Below, one piece after another: positions 23,857 through 30,982 of a DNA stretch of 35,070 nt. The DNA lies in contig JAPUHK010000100.1 in NCBI GenBank assembly GCA_027297745.1, positions 1-35,070 on the forward strand, given 5' to 3'. A program made the translations under genes and the position numbers. The notes beneath the pieces are model-generated. The model ran no database searches and was not told the DNA's origin. It saw only the letters and a list, made by a program, of their open reading frames with translations. The stretch comes from Planctomycetota bacterium. Lineage in GTDB: Bacteria; Planctomycetota; PLA2. Every line of letters starts with the position of its first letter. Within the stretch, counting starts at the first letter, position 1.

Positions 23857-25380
23857 CTACTTGAGCTTGGCGCGCTCGAGCAGCTCGCTGGCGTAGCGGA
23901 TCGGCACGCCGAAGTTGGCGCTCTGGAAGCCGTTCAGGATGCCGAAGTTCACGGCTACCACGCGCCCTTCACGGTTGAAGACCGGGCCGCCCGAAGCGCC
24001 CACCGCGGTGGGAGCGTCGTATAGCACCTTGGTCTCGAGCACGTCGCCGATGCGCCCTTCCGTCGGCAGGGGCCGCACCATGTCGGCCCGCGCCAGCGCG
24101 TCCAGGATCTTCACGGGGTCGTTCTTTTCGCTGGTCGTGTTGGCGTCGATGAACTCCTCGCCCGCCTTGGCCAAGAGCGCCCGCAGTCCGGAGGGATAGC
24201 CGAGCAGCAACACGGGCCGGCCCACGCGCAGGTCTCCCGCCGCGGCTAGCGGAAGCGGCCCCGGCAGGTCGTCGCGCTCCTTGCAGTTCAGCACGGCCAT
24301 GTCGACGCGGTCGGAGGTGATCGTCTTCGACGTGTCGAAGTTGACCGCCAGCTTGCGGCCGGGGAAGTACGCGCGCAGCACGATGAAGCGCGGCTCGAAG
24401 CCGTCCGCCAGGAACGGGGCGGCGTCATCGTTCTTCCACCACGGCTCCGCGATGTGGCGGTTGGTCAGCACCAGGCCGGAGCTGTCCGCCATGAACCCTG
24501 TGCCCGTGTAGTCGATGCGGAAGACGGGTCCGTCGCCTTCGAGCGTGAGCGGCACGCGGTCTCCGACGTGTCCGAGCTTTTCGAGCAGCTCGTGCGAGAC
24601 CTCGCGCAGGAAGCGCCACTCGCCCTGCTCTTCGCGGGCGAAGCCGTAGGCGCCCTGAATGATGCAGATCGACTCGGTGTAGCGCTCGAGGATCGTCTCC
24701 ACCGCCGTGTCGATGCGGTTGAAACGCTTCACGGTCGCACGCGCCTCCGCCAGGTCCGGGTTGTGCTCGATGCTGTGCTCGATGTAGCGCGTGAGGTCGG
24801 AGTGCAGGCGCGTGCGGACGCTCGTTTCGAAGGCGGCCATCGCCTTGTCCACCTGGCCGCGGACCGCCTTGTCCACCTCGCCGCGCACTTCGACGACCTG
24901 CGCCTCGACGTCCGCACGGCGCACGGAGCGGCGGTCCAGGGCGGACAGGGCGTTGGTCAGAACCTGGATGCGCTCCTCGTACGAGCGCATCAGCCTGGCC
25001 CCCCGGCGCTGCTCGCGGGCACGCTCGGCGCTCACCTCGCGGCGCCAGGCGAGGTCCGACCGCTCGGCCAGCAGCACCATGACGGTGCAACCGGTGACCA
25101 GCCCGAGCACCAGCAACAGGCCGCTGAGCGACGCGATGGGGTGTCTCGCCAGGAGACGCAGGAGCAGGCTCGAGGCTGCGGGGTCAGCCTGCCGGGAGTC
25201 GGGCCCGCGCACCACCAGCTCGGGGACCGGTGCCGGCGCGCGGCCCGTAGATCCAGGCTCTTCAGCCGACGACGCCGGCTGCGCCGTGGGGCTCTCTGTG
25301 GGGCCCCCGGGACCTGCTACCCGCTCGACCATTCCGCCGCTCCTATCGACATTTCGCGGCGCCGGGGTCCAGTTGGCCAT
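23857..25380 (-). CDS. Membrane-anchored trypsin-like serine protease (S1C/Deg-like, no PDZ)
   Basis: After about 70 Pro/Ala-rich cytoplasmic residues, one membrane helix (SLSGLLLVLGLVTGCTVMVLLA) is followed by about 130 residues of probable coiled coil. The protease domain has all three catalytic sites of the trypsin fold: His in GLVLTNRHIAEPW (near 306), Asp in RVDMAVLNC (near 360) and Ser in VGASGGPVFNREGRV (near 459). No PDZ domain follows, unlike DegP/DegS; the protein ends soon after. It should be anchored in the inner membrane with the protease in the periplasm, for protein quality control or signalling. A second ATG at 25332 would shorten the N-terminus by 16 residues. Divergent from the TIG lipoprotein gene. 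Confidence 0.88.
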   Translation of the reverse strand: MANWTPAPRNVDRSGGMVERVAGPGGPTESPTAQPASSAEEPGSTGRAPAPVPELVVRGPDSRQADPAASSLLLRLLARHPIASLSGLLLVLGLVTGCTVMVLLAERSDLAWRREVSAERAREQRRGARLMRSYEERIQVLTNALSALDRRSVRRADVEAQVVEVRGEVDKAVRGQVDKAMAAFETSVRTRLHSDLTRYIEHSIEHNPDLAEARATVKRFNRIDTAVETILERYTESICIIQGAYGFAREEQGEWRFLREVSHELLEKLGHVGDRVPLTLEGDGPVFRIDYTGTGFMADSSGLVLTNRHIAEPWWKNDDAAPFLADGFEPRFIVLRAYFPGRKLAVNFDTSKTITSDRVDMAVLNCKERDDLPGPLPLAAAGDLRVGRPVLLLGYPSGLRALLAKAGEEFIDANTTSEKNDPVKILDALARADMVRPLPTEGRIGDVLETKVLYDAPTAVGASGGPVFNREGRVVAVNFGILNGFQSANFGVPIRYASELLERAKLK

Positions 25381-25517
25381 TCCGGTTTCCCAAGTCCTTT
25401 TGTGGGGTAGGTTTACAGATGCGTTGGAGGAGTGAGCAGATCCTGCCGTTCTGTTCTCAGAGCGGTCCCCCCATAGAGCGGGGGTGCGTGCGGAGGCGCA
25501 AGAGGCTGAGGTAAGCG

Positions 25518-27593
25518 ATGCAAAACCACTCCATTCGGCTACCGGTCTGGATCCTGATCCTGATCCTGACCCCCCTGTCTGCCTGCGGCGGGGGCGGAAG
25601 CACTCCGCCCGCCCCGCTCGGCTTCCAGCTGCTCTCGATCCAACCCCCGGCCGGTCCCTTGGGCGGCGGCTCCGTCGTGCGCCTGCAGGGCAACAACTTC
25701 CAGTCCGTCTCGGTCACCGCGGTGAACTTCGGGACGGTCCCTGGGACGGCAGTCACGGTCATCAATGACAACACCATCGAGGTCACCGTCCCGCCCGCGC
25801 CGGCTGCCGGCAGCGTCGACGTGACGGTCGAGACCATGGATGCCGGGAGCGAGATGCTCCCGGGGGCGTTCGCCTACAACGACGCGCCCGTGCCGCAAGC
25901 GCTCATCGGCGGTCCGCCGACGGCGACAGGCAGCGAACCGTTCACGATCACAGGCAGCGGCTTTGGACCTCCGGGCACGACGCTGGTCACCGTCGAGTTC
26001 CAGGGCCTGCCCCCCATCAGTGCGGTGGCCTCCACGGACGGAACCACGATCACGGGCAACTTCCCCGTGCAAGCCGGTCCTCCGGCGCCGGTGCCGTTGT
26101 CCGTCACAGTGCACAACGCCGACGCTCAGCTCGCCGTCGTGCCCGGGACCGTGACGTACCAATACGCGGCGCCGCTGCCGTTCGGTGTGCCTTTCCAGAC
26201 TGGTCTAGGCGCCTCCGAGCCGGTCATGATCACGAGCAGCGTTGCATTGGTCTCGACGGCCGGCCCGGACGGGACCTGGGGCAACGTGGACGACGAGGTG
26301 TTCCTGGTGACGGGGTTGCCTGTGTCCCCGGTGGCCACACCGCTTCGCCGCCCCGGCGGCTTCGCCGTGGGCCATCTCGACCCGGCCAACTCGCGCCCGA
26401 CCAGGCTCGACGGCGACACCGCTGCCGTCTACTCCGTCGGCGGCGATACGTTTCCCACGACGGGCGACGATCGCATCACGATTCTCGATACGCTCACGGG
26501 CACACCCACGATCGCGGACTATCCGGCTCCCTACCTGATCCCGGCGCCGCCCGCGCGCATCGCCGGAGACCGCCTGGCTGCGCTCGGCGCTACCGCGCCT
26601 CCGGCCGGCGACGGGTTGCCCGGCACGCTCGACGACGAGATGGTCGTCATGGACCTGACGGCAGGCACGACCCTGACCATGCCGTCCGGTCCGCTGGATC
26701 CGGCGGGCGCCGCTTCGCTGTCGCTTCCCGTGGCGGCGGACAGAAGCACCGCCTTCTTCATCAACATGGGCGTGGACACTACGCCCGGCACGGTAGATGA
26801 CGTGCTCGTGCGTTTGAGCGTCGGCGCCACGCTGGGCGGCAGTGGCCTGCTCGCCGCCTACGCGCTGCACCGGCCGCTGGTGATCTCGTCTACGGAGGTT
26901 GCGCTCGCGACCGCCGGCGCCGACGGCCTGACGGGCACCGGCGACGACGCGCTCAACCACTACCAATGGGCGGGGTCCCCTGGATTCACGGCGAAGCCCG
27001 TTCCCGGCATCGACGGCCTGGCCGTGCGCGTCGCGGTGCGTTTGGGCAGCCGCGGCGTGGCGGTCGCCACGCTCGGGCCGGACTTCCCCGCACTGAGCGG
27101 AGACGAAGAGCTGCAACTCTTCCTGGACATCTCCGACACGATCTCAGTGAGCCGCAGTGCTCCGGGACGCTCCGTGCTGGCGCCGTTGGGCTCCGGCTCC
27201 GTGTTGGTCTATGGACCGGGTCTGGATCTGACGCCGGGAGGCGGCGACGACCAGGCCTGGCATCTGGACGCGAGCGGCGGGTTCAACGCGCTCGGGCCCG
27301 CGCCCTTCTGGCCGCAAACCAGGCTACCGGCAACGGACCAGGACCGCGGTTTCGCCATGTCCCCCGGTCCGGACGGCGCGTGGGGCACGGGGGACGAGAC
27401 GGTGGTGGTGCACTCCGGCGCCGTGCTCCCATCCGCGATCTCCGCCAGTCTGCTGCCGGCGACCACAGGCTCGCCGGTCACGGTCTTCTCACGGCTGATA
27501 CCCGTGGGGCCCTCCTGGGGCCTGGTCCAGAGTCCAGGAGTCGATGGGGCCTTCATGACCGGAGACGAGCAGCTGGTGGTCGTGCGGTACTAG
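25518..27593 (+). CDS. TIG-domain lipoprotein with nine Asp/Gly-rich GPDGxxGTGDD repeats
   Basis: A lipoprotein leader (LPVWILILILTPLSAC, then GGGG) anchors this 691-residue surface protein. Two IPT/TIG Ig-like domains follow: IQPPAGPLGGGSVVRLQGNNF near residue 35 and a second around 130-215. From about residue 245 to the end, a motif recurs roughly every 50 residues, in forms such as GPDGTWGNVDDEVFLV, GADGLTGTGDDALNHY, GPDGAWGTGDETVVVH and GVDGAFMTGDEQLVVV; I count nine. The Asp-rich turns look like calcium-binding loops, and the spacing with following beta-strands suits a propeller or solenoid. Ligand unknown. A CCCCC/GGGGG hairpin lies in the divergent region before it. Confidence 0.85.
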   Translation: MQNHSIRLPVWILILILTPLSACGGGGSTPPAPLGFQLLSIQPPAGPLGGGSVVRLQGNNFQSVSVTAVNFGTVPGTAVTVINDNTIEVTVPPAPAAGSVDVTVETMDAGSEMLPGAFAYNDAPVPQALIGGPPTATGSEPFTITGSGFGPPGTTLVTVEFQGLPPISAVASTDGTTITGNFPVQAGPPAPVPLSVTVHNADAQLAVVPGTVTYQYAAPLPFGVPFQTGLGASEPVMITSSVALVSTAGPDGTWGNVDDEVFLVTGLPVSPVATPLRRPGGFAVGHLDPANSRPTRLDGDTAAVYSVGGDTFPTTGDDRITILDTLTGTPTIADYPAPYLIPAPPARIAGDRLAALGATAPPAGDGLPGTLDDEMVVMDLTAGTTLTMPSGPLDPAGAASLSLPVAADRSTAFFINMGVDTTPGTVDDVLVRLSVGATLGGSGLLAAYALHRPLVISSTEVALATAGADGLTGTGDDALNHYQWAGSPGFTAKPVPGIDGLAVRVAVRLGSRGVAVATLGPDFPALSGDEELQLFLDISDTISVSRSAPGRSVLAPLGSGSVLVYGPGLDLTPGGGDDQAWHLDASGGFNALGPAPFWPQTRLPATDQDRGFAMSPGPDGAWGTGDETVVVHSGAVLPSAISASLLPATTGSPVTVFSRLIPVGPSWGLVQSPGVDGAFMTGDEQLVVVRY

Positions 27594-28084
27594 GGCCGGC
27601 CCAGCGAGACTGTCCCCTCACCGCGGGACCATGCAAGCACGCTCGGGGGGAGGTCTGTCCCGAGTGTCCGCCTCCCCTGGTGGGCAAATCCTCGATAGCC
27701 CTCAACATTTTGTGGTTTTTCCTTGACCGAGGATTCGAAGTCGCTAGGCTCTGAGGTCCAGAGGGCTCCTAAAATCGGGCCCTAGACCGCTAGGTCTGCT
27801 CTCACAAACTAAAGAAATCTCTGGTTCCGACCCTGGGCGCCCGGGACCGGTCGGGTGGGACGATTTCACTCGGAGCAGGGGACGGCGATCCTCCCTACGC
27901 CCTCTTAGCTCGTCGCCGTCCACCAACCCTCCTTGCCGGCCTGGTTCTTCTCTTCGCCGTCCTGCCGACCCCCTTGGCGCCCGGTCGGTTCCTTGGGTTC
28001 TGTGAGACTCAAGCGGATAGGTATGCCGCCGCAACGCTCACCGGCCGAGCGGGAACGTAGCTGGCCGCTTGGGGGAAAACGGCC
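27594..28084. other. Gene-free leader region with promoter-like site and multiple inverted repeats
   Basis: No credible protein is encoded in these 491 bases. From about 27690 the base composition is less GC-rich (CAACATTTTGTGGTTTTTCC), then a promoter-like site, then a chain of inverted repeats. These are CCAGAG 27758 with CTCTGG 27819; AGACC 27784 with GGTCT 27793; CCGACC 27827 with GGTCGG 27849; GGACGGCGA 27880 with TCGCCGTCC 27913; and CCGACC 27965 with GGTCGG 27983. The two CCGACC hairpins both enclose GGCGCCC, so they look like duplicates. The stretch could be a long structured 5' leader of the partner-switch operon or contain a separate RNA. The strand is inferred from the promoter and the following genes. 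Confidence 0.45.
27723..27750 (+). promoter_or_regulatory. Candidate promoter upstream of the partner-switch operon
   Basis: TTGACC (27723-27728) is a near-perfect -35, preceded by an AT-rich stretch that could serve as an UP element. TAGGCT, 16 bases downstream, is a plausible though weak -10. It would place the transcript start near 27757, exactly at the first inverted repeat, about 330 bases before the first start codon. Confidence 0.4.
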
Positions 28085-29248
28085 GTGATCACGCGAAAAG
28101 AACAGACCCTATCCCCTCTGACCCGCAAGGCCCTCGCGGAGCGAGTGGCTGCACGCGCTGGCATCGACTCGAAAACCACGATCACCGTCATCGAGGCGTT
28201 GTTCGAGATCGTGCAAGAGGCGCTTCTGGAAGGCGAGAAGGTCGACCTCAACGGGGTCTTGGACATGGGTGTCGTCGTCGAGCCGGCGCGCATCCGCCGC
28301 GAGTCCTCGGGCCGTTTCAGTGAGATTGCGCCGGCGCGCCGCCGGTTGCACGTCAAAGTCTCCGAGCCGCTGCGTGAACGGCTCGCACAACAGCGCACCG
28401 CGGCGATCCTGCTGGCCATGCGCAAGCAGGGCCCGTTCCCCGACATCCTCGCGAATCACTTCGCGCGTCTGGGCTGGAAGGTGCAGACGGTGGACTCCGT
28501 CTCCGCCTGCGACACGCTGCTCGAGGGATCGCAGCCTTACCTCGTGGTCGCCGACCACGCGTTGAAGGGCCGCGATGACTTCGTCGCGCAGCTCAAGAGC
28601 ACGTGGCGCACGAATCCGATTCCCGTGATCACGCTGCACACGCGTCACGAGAACCTGCGCAGGACGGCCGAGCTGCGCATCGAGGGCGACCTCGCGGCCA
28701 TCGAACCCATCGAGGTGAACCCCTTCCTGGTCGCGGCCGACCAAGTACTGGCGCAGGCTACGGAAGAGGCCGCCGTCTTCGAGCGGCAGATCCGCTTCCG
28801 CCTGCCTGCGCGCGAGGAAGAGGTCCTGCGCGCCTTCGATCTCGCGGACGGTTTCTTCAAGGACGCCGGGTTCCGCGGGGATTCGCTCGTGGGGCTAACG
28901 ACCGCCTTCCGCGAGGCGGTGCGCAACGCCGAGTTGCACGGCTGCAGCGCGAGTCCAGAGCTCGGTATCAGCGTCGAGCTGCTGCTGGACGCCGAAAAGC
29001 TCACCACGACGATCGAAGACGACGGGAAGGGCTTCGAGCATGCCAAGTATCGCGACGGGATCGAAGGCTCCGCGCCCGTTTCGATGGCGCGCAAGCGCCA
29101 CAAGAGCGGTGAGTCCGGTGGACTCGGCATCTACCTGATGGAGCGTTGCGCGGACCGGTTGGAATACAACGACCTGGGAAACCGGGTGACCTTGACGAAA
29201 CTGCGGGAGACGGAGCCCGAGCCGGACCCGCCGGGTCAGGAGGGTTAG
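28085..29248 (+). CDS. HU/IHF-like DNA-binding domain fused to degenerate receiver and RsbW-like HATPase kinase
   Basis: The 387-residue product starts at GTG. Residues 10-105 match the HU/IHF fold: LTRKALAERVAARAGIDSKT, then VIEALFEIVQEALLEGEKVDL, with a shortened arm segment. Residues 106-225 look like a receiver domain with an aspartate in place (YLVVADHALKG), but without the N-terminal acidic pair and with Glu-Pro where the conserved Lys-Pro should be. Residues 255-375 are a GHKL ATPase of the anti-sigma kinase type: N-box REAVRNAELHG, G1 DDGKGF, G2 SGGLGIYLM, so ATP binding should be intact. There is no histidine-kinase dimerisation domain. The neighbouring STAS and PP2C genes make it a partner-switch kinase. 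Its HU domain would put it on DNA rather than, or as well as, on a sigma factor. Confidence 0.88.
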   Translation: MITRKEQTLSPLTRKALAERVAARAGIDSKTTITVIEALFEIVQEALLEGEKVDLNGVLDMGVVVEPARIRRESSGRFSEIAPARRRLHVKVSEPLRERLAQQRTAAILLAMRKQGPFPDILANHFARLGWKVQTVDSVSACDTLLEGSQPYLVVADHALKGRDDFVAQLKSTWRTNPIPVITLHTRHENLRRTAELRIEGDLAAIEPIEVNPFLVAADQVLAQATEEAAVFERQIRFRLPAREEEVLRAFDLADGFFKDAGFRGDSLVGLTTAFREAVRNAELHGCSASPELGISVELLLDAEKLTTTIEDDGKGFEHAKYRDGIEGSAPVSMARKRHKSGESGGLGIYLMERCADRLEYNDLGNRVTLTKLRETEPEPDPPGQEG

Positions 29249-29249
29249 C

Positions 29250-30416
29250 GTGCAGTATGACCTCACGATCCGCAACGACCCTCCCAAGGACAGGATCGCA
29301 ACGATTGGCCTTGGAGGCGTCGTCGACGCGCACACGTTGGACAAGTTCGAGGCTGCGCTGCGCAGCGCAGCGGAAGGGGACGTGCGTTCGGTCGTCCTGG
29401 ACTGCGAGGAGTTGCGCTACATCAACTCGTCCGGTTTCGGCGAGCTGATCCGCTACTCCGACCGGTTGCGCGAGAAGGGCGGCAGCCTCGTCCTGGCGCG
29501 CGTGCCACCCAAGGTCGGCATCATCCTCGAGATGCTGGGCCTCAAACGCCTGATCCCGACGGCGCCCTCGGTGGCCGAGGCGATCCTTGCGGCGCAGCAG
29601 CCCCCGCCGCCGGCGTTGCCGTCGGAGAAGGCTCCCGAACCCGAAGCGGCGCCCGCACCCACGCCCGAACCCGAACGCGTGCCCGCGCCGGCACCGCGCA
29701 CGGCGAGTCCCAAGATCACGCCCCCCGCGCCGCCGCGCCTGCCCATCGATCAACCTGGGCCGCCGGCTACGGCGGCATCGCCGGGTCCGTCGAGCCCGAT
29801 AGGGCCCCCCTCGCGAATCGATGTGCGCGACCGCTTTCCCGAAGCGAAGCAGGTCACGGAGGAAGCCGCTGCGGAGTTGCCGGAGGGCGAAGCCATCGTG
29901 CGCTGCGCGCTGTGCGACGTGCGCATGCACATCGGCGGGCGCGGCCGCTGGCTGTGCCCGTCCTGCGGCGCGCCGTTCACGGTCTCGCCCGAGGGCGGAC
30001 TGGCCTTCGAGTGGACCGAGTCGGAGGCCGAGGCCATGCACCTCACCTTCGACGTCGCTCCGCGCACGCTGGCGGCTTTCGCCGGCGTGCTGGAGGGCAT
30101 CCTGACCGAGCGACGGGTGTCCCACGCGCGCACGCGGCGTTTCAGCCGCGAGGCGGCGCACGTGTGTCACCTCGTAAGCCAGCACGCGTACGGAAGCGGG
30201 CGTCCGGGACCCTTGCACGTCCTGTTGCTGGCCGGCCCGGAGCGCCTGCGCCTGCGCATCGTCGACCGCGGGAGCTCGCTCGGCACTCAGGCGCACACTG
30301 TGTTCGAGACGCAGGCGCGCCTCTTCCTGGACTTCCGCTATCTGCAGCTGAGCGGGGGCGTGCACGTGACGGAGCTGGCCTTCGCCTACACCGGTTCAGG
30401 GGTCTTCGTCGCATGA
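29250..30416 (+). CDS. STAS anti-anti-sigma protein with zinc ribbon and possible degenerate HATPase domain
   Basis: GTG start at 29250, one base after the kinase stop, with AGGAGGG five bases upstream. Residues 1-110 form a STAS domain (IATIGLGGVVDAHTLDKFEA, VVLDCEELRYINSSGFGEL), with serines at the usual phosphorylation site. A Pro/Ala/Glu linker (about 112-185) follows, then a four-cysteine zinc ribbon CALCDVRMHIGG...LCPSCGAPF (about 218-240). The last 140 residues (FDVAPRTLAAFAGVLEGIL, LHVLLLAGPERLRLRIVDRG) follow the secondary-structure order of a GHKL ATPase but lack N- and G-boxes. Predicted role: the substrate of the upstream kinase and downstream phosphatase, with a zinc or nucleic-acid-binding arm. 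The C-terminal assignment is tentative. Confidence 0.85.
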   Translation: MQYDLTIRNDPPKDRIATIGLGGVVDAHTLDKFEAALRSAAEGDVRSVVLDCEELRYINSSGFGELIRYSDRLREKGGSLVLARVPPKVGIILEMLGLKRLIPTAPSVAEAILAAQQPPPPALPSEKAPEPEAAPAPTPEPERVPAPAPRTASPKITPPAPPRLPIDQPGPPATAASPGPSSPIGPPSRIDVRDRFPEAKQVTEEAAAELPEGEAIVRCALCDVRMHIGGRGRWLCPSCGAPFTVSPEGGLAFEWTESEAEAMHLTFDVAPRTLAAFAGVLEGILTERRVSHARTRRFSREAAHVCHLVSQHAYGSGRPGPLHVLLLAGPERLRLRIVDRGSSLGTQAHTVFETQARLFLDFRYLQLSGGVHVTELAFAYTGSGVFVA

Positions 30417-30982
30417 GCCGACCCCGCCGCCGCCGCGATGCCCCCGAGGGCGCCCTCGCCGCGGTGCTGGGCGGGGCCGTGACCCGGGAGCAACTCAGCG
30501 CCGCGGCCGCCCGCGAAGGCTGCGCCGGCATGCCGCTCGTGCGCACCCTGCTCAAGCGCTACCTGCCGCCCCAGGCGGAGCTGGCGAACGTCTACAGCTA
30601 TCGCAACTTCCCGGCACGCCTGGAGGCGCGCGTGCTCAAGCCGGCGCCCCAGGCGGGCGCGCTCCTGGATCCGGACATCCTGGCACGACTGTGCTGCGTC
30701 CCGCTCGTGATCCTGCACGACGTGTGCGTTCTGGCCGTGGCCCCGGGCCGTGAAGCCGAGGCGGTGGCCTCGATCCACGCCACCTTGAAGCGGGGCGTGA
30801 TTCCCGTGCTGGCGGACGAAGCCGTCATCGAGTGCGCCATCCGGGGCATCCCGGACGTCCCGGACGCCGCACCCCATTTCCTGCGACCGCGCCGCTCCAG
30901 CCCGACCTGGGAGCGTTTCGAGAACAACGTCCTGCGCTCCGTTGAGCTCGAAGCCATCCCGCTCGACAAAGCGGCGCCATGA
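30413..30982 (+). CDS. Free-standing GspE/PilB N-terminal (MshEN-like) domain protein
   Basis: The start ATG overlaps the STAS gene stop (ATGA), and its own stop overlaps the phosphatase start in the same way, so translation is coupled on both sides. The track shows it only as the end of a longer frame. The 189-residue product begins with a basic segment, then a helical half (AVTREQLSAAAAREGCAGMPLVRTLLKRYL) and an alpha/beta half (LCCVPLVILHDVCVLAVAP, IHATLKRGVIPVLADEAVIE). That order resembles the N-terminal domain of type II secretion/type IV pilus ATPases (T2SSE_N/MshEN), which in some cases binds cyclic di-GMP. No ATPase domain follows. Assignment is by pattern only; role in the switch unknown. 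Confidence 0.7.
   Translation: MSRPRRRRDAPEGALAAVLGGAVTREQLSAAAAREGCAGMPLVRTLLKRYLPPQAELANVYSYRNFPARLEARVLKPAPQAGALLDPDILARLCCVPLVILHDVCVLAVAPGREAEAVASIHATLKRGVIPVLADEAVIECAIRGIPDVPDAAPHFLRPRRSSPTWERFENNVLRSVELEAIPLDKAAP

Noticed and set aside
27728-27800. tmRNA 5' end, because GGATTCGAAGTC resembles the tmRNA GGATTCGAC start
   Set aside because: No matching acceptor-stem partner, T-loop TTCGANTCC or CCA end appears within 400 bases, and no tag reading frame fits.
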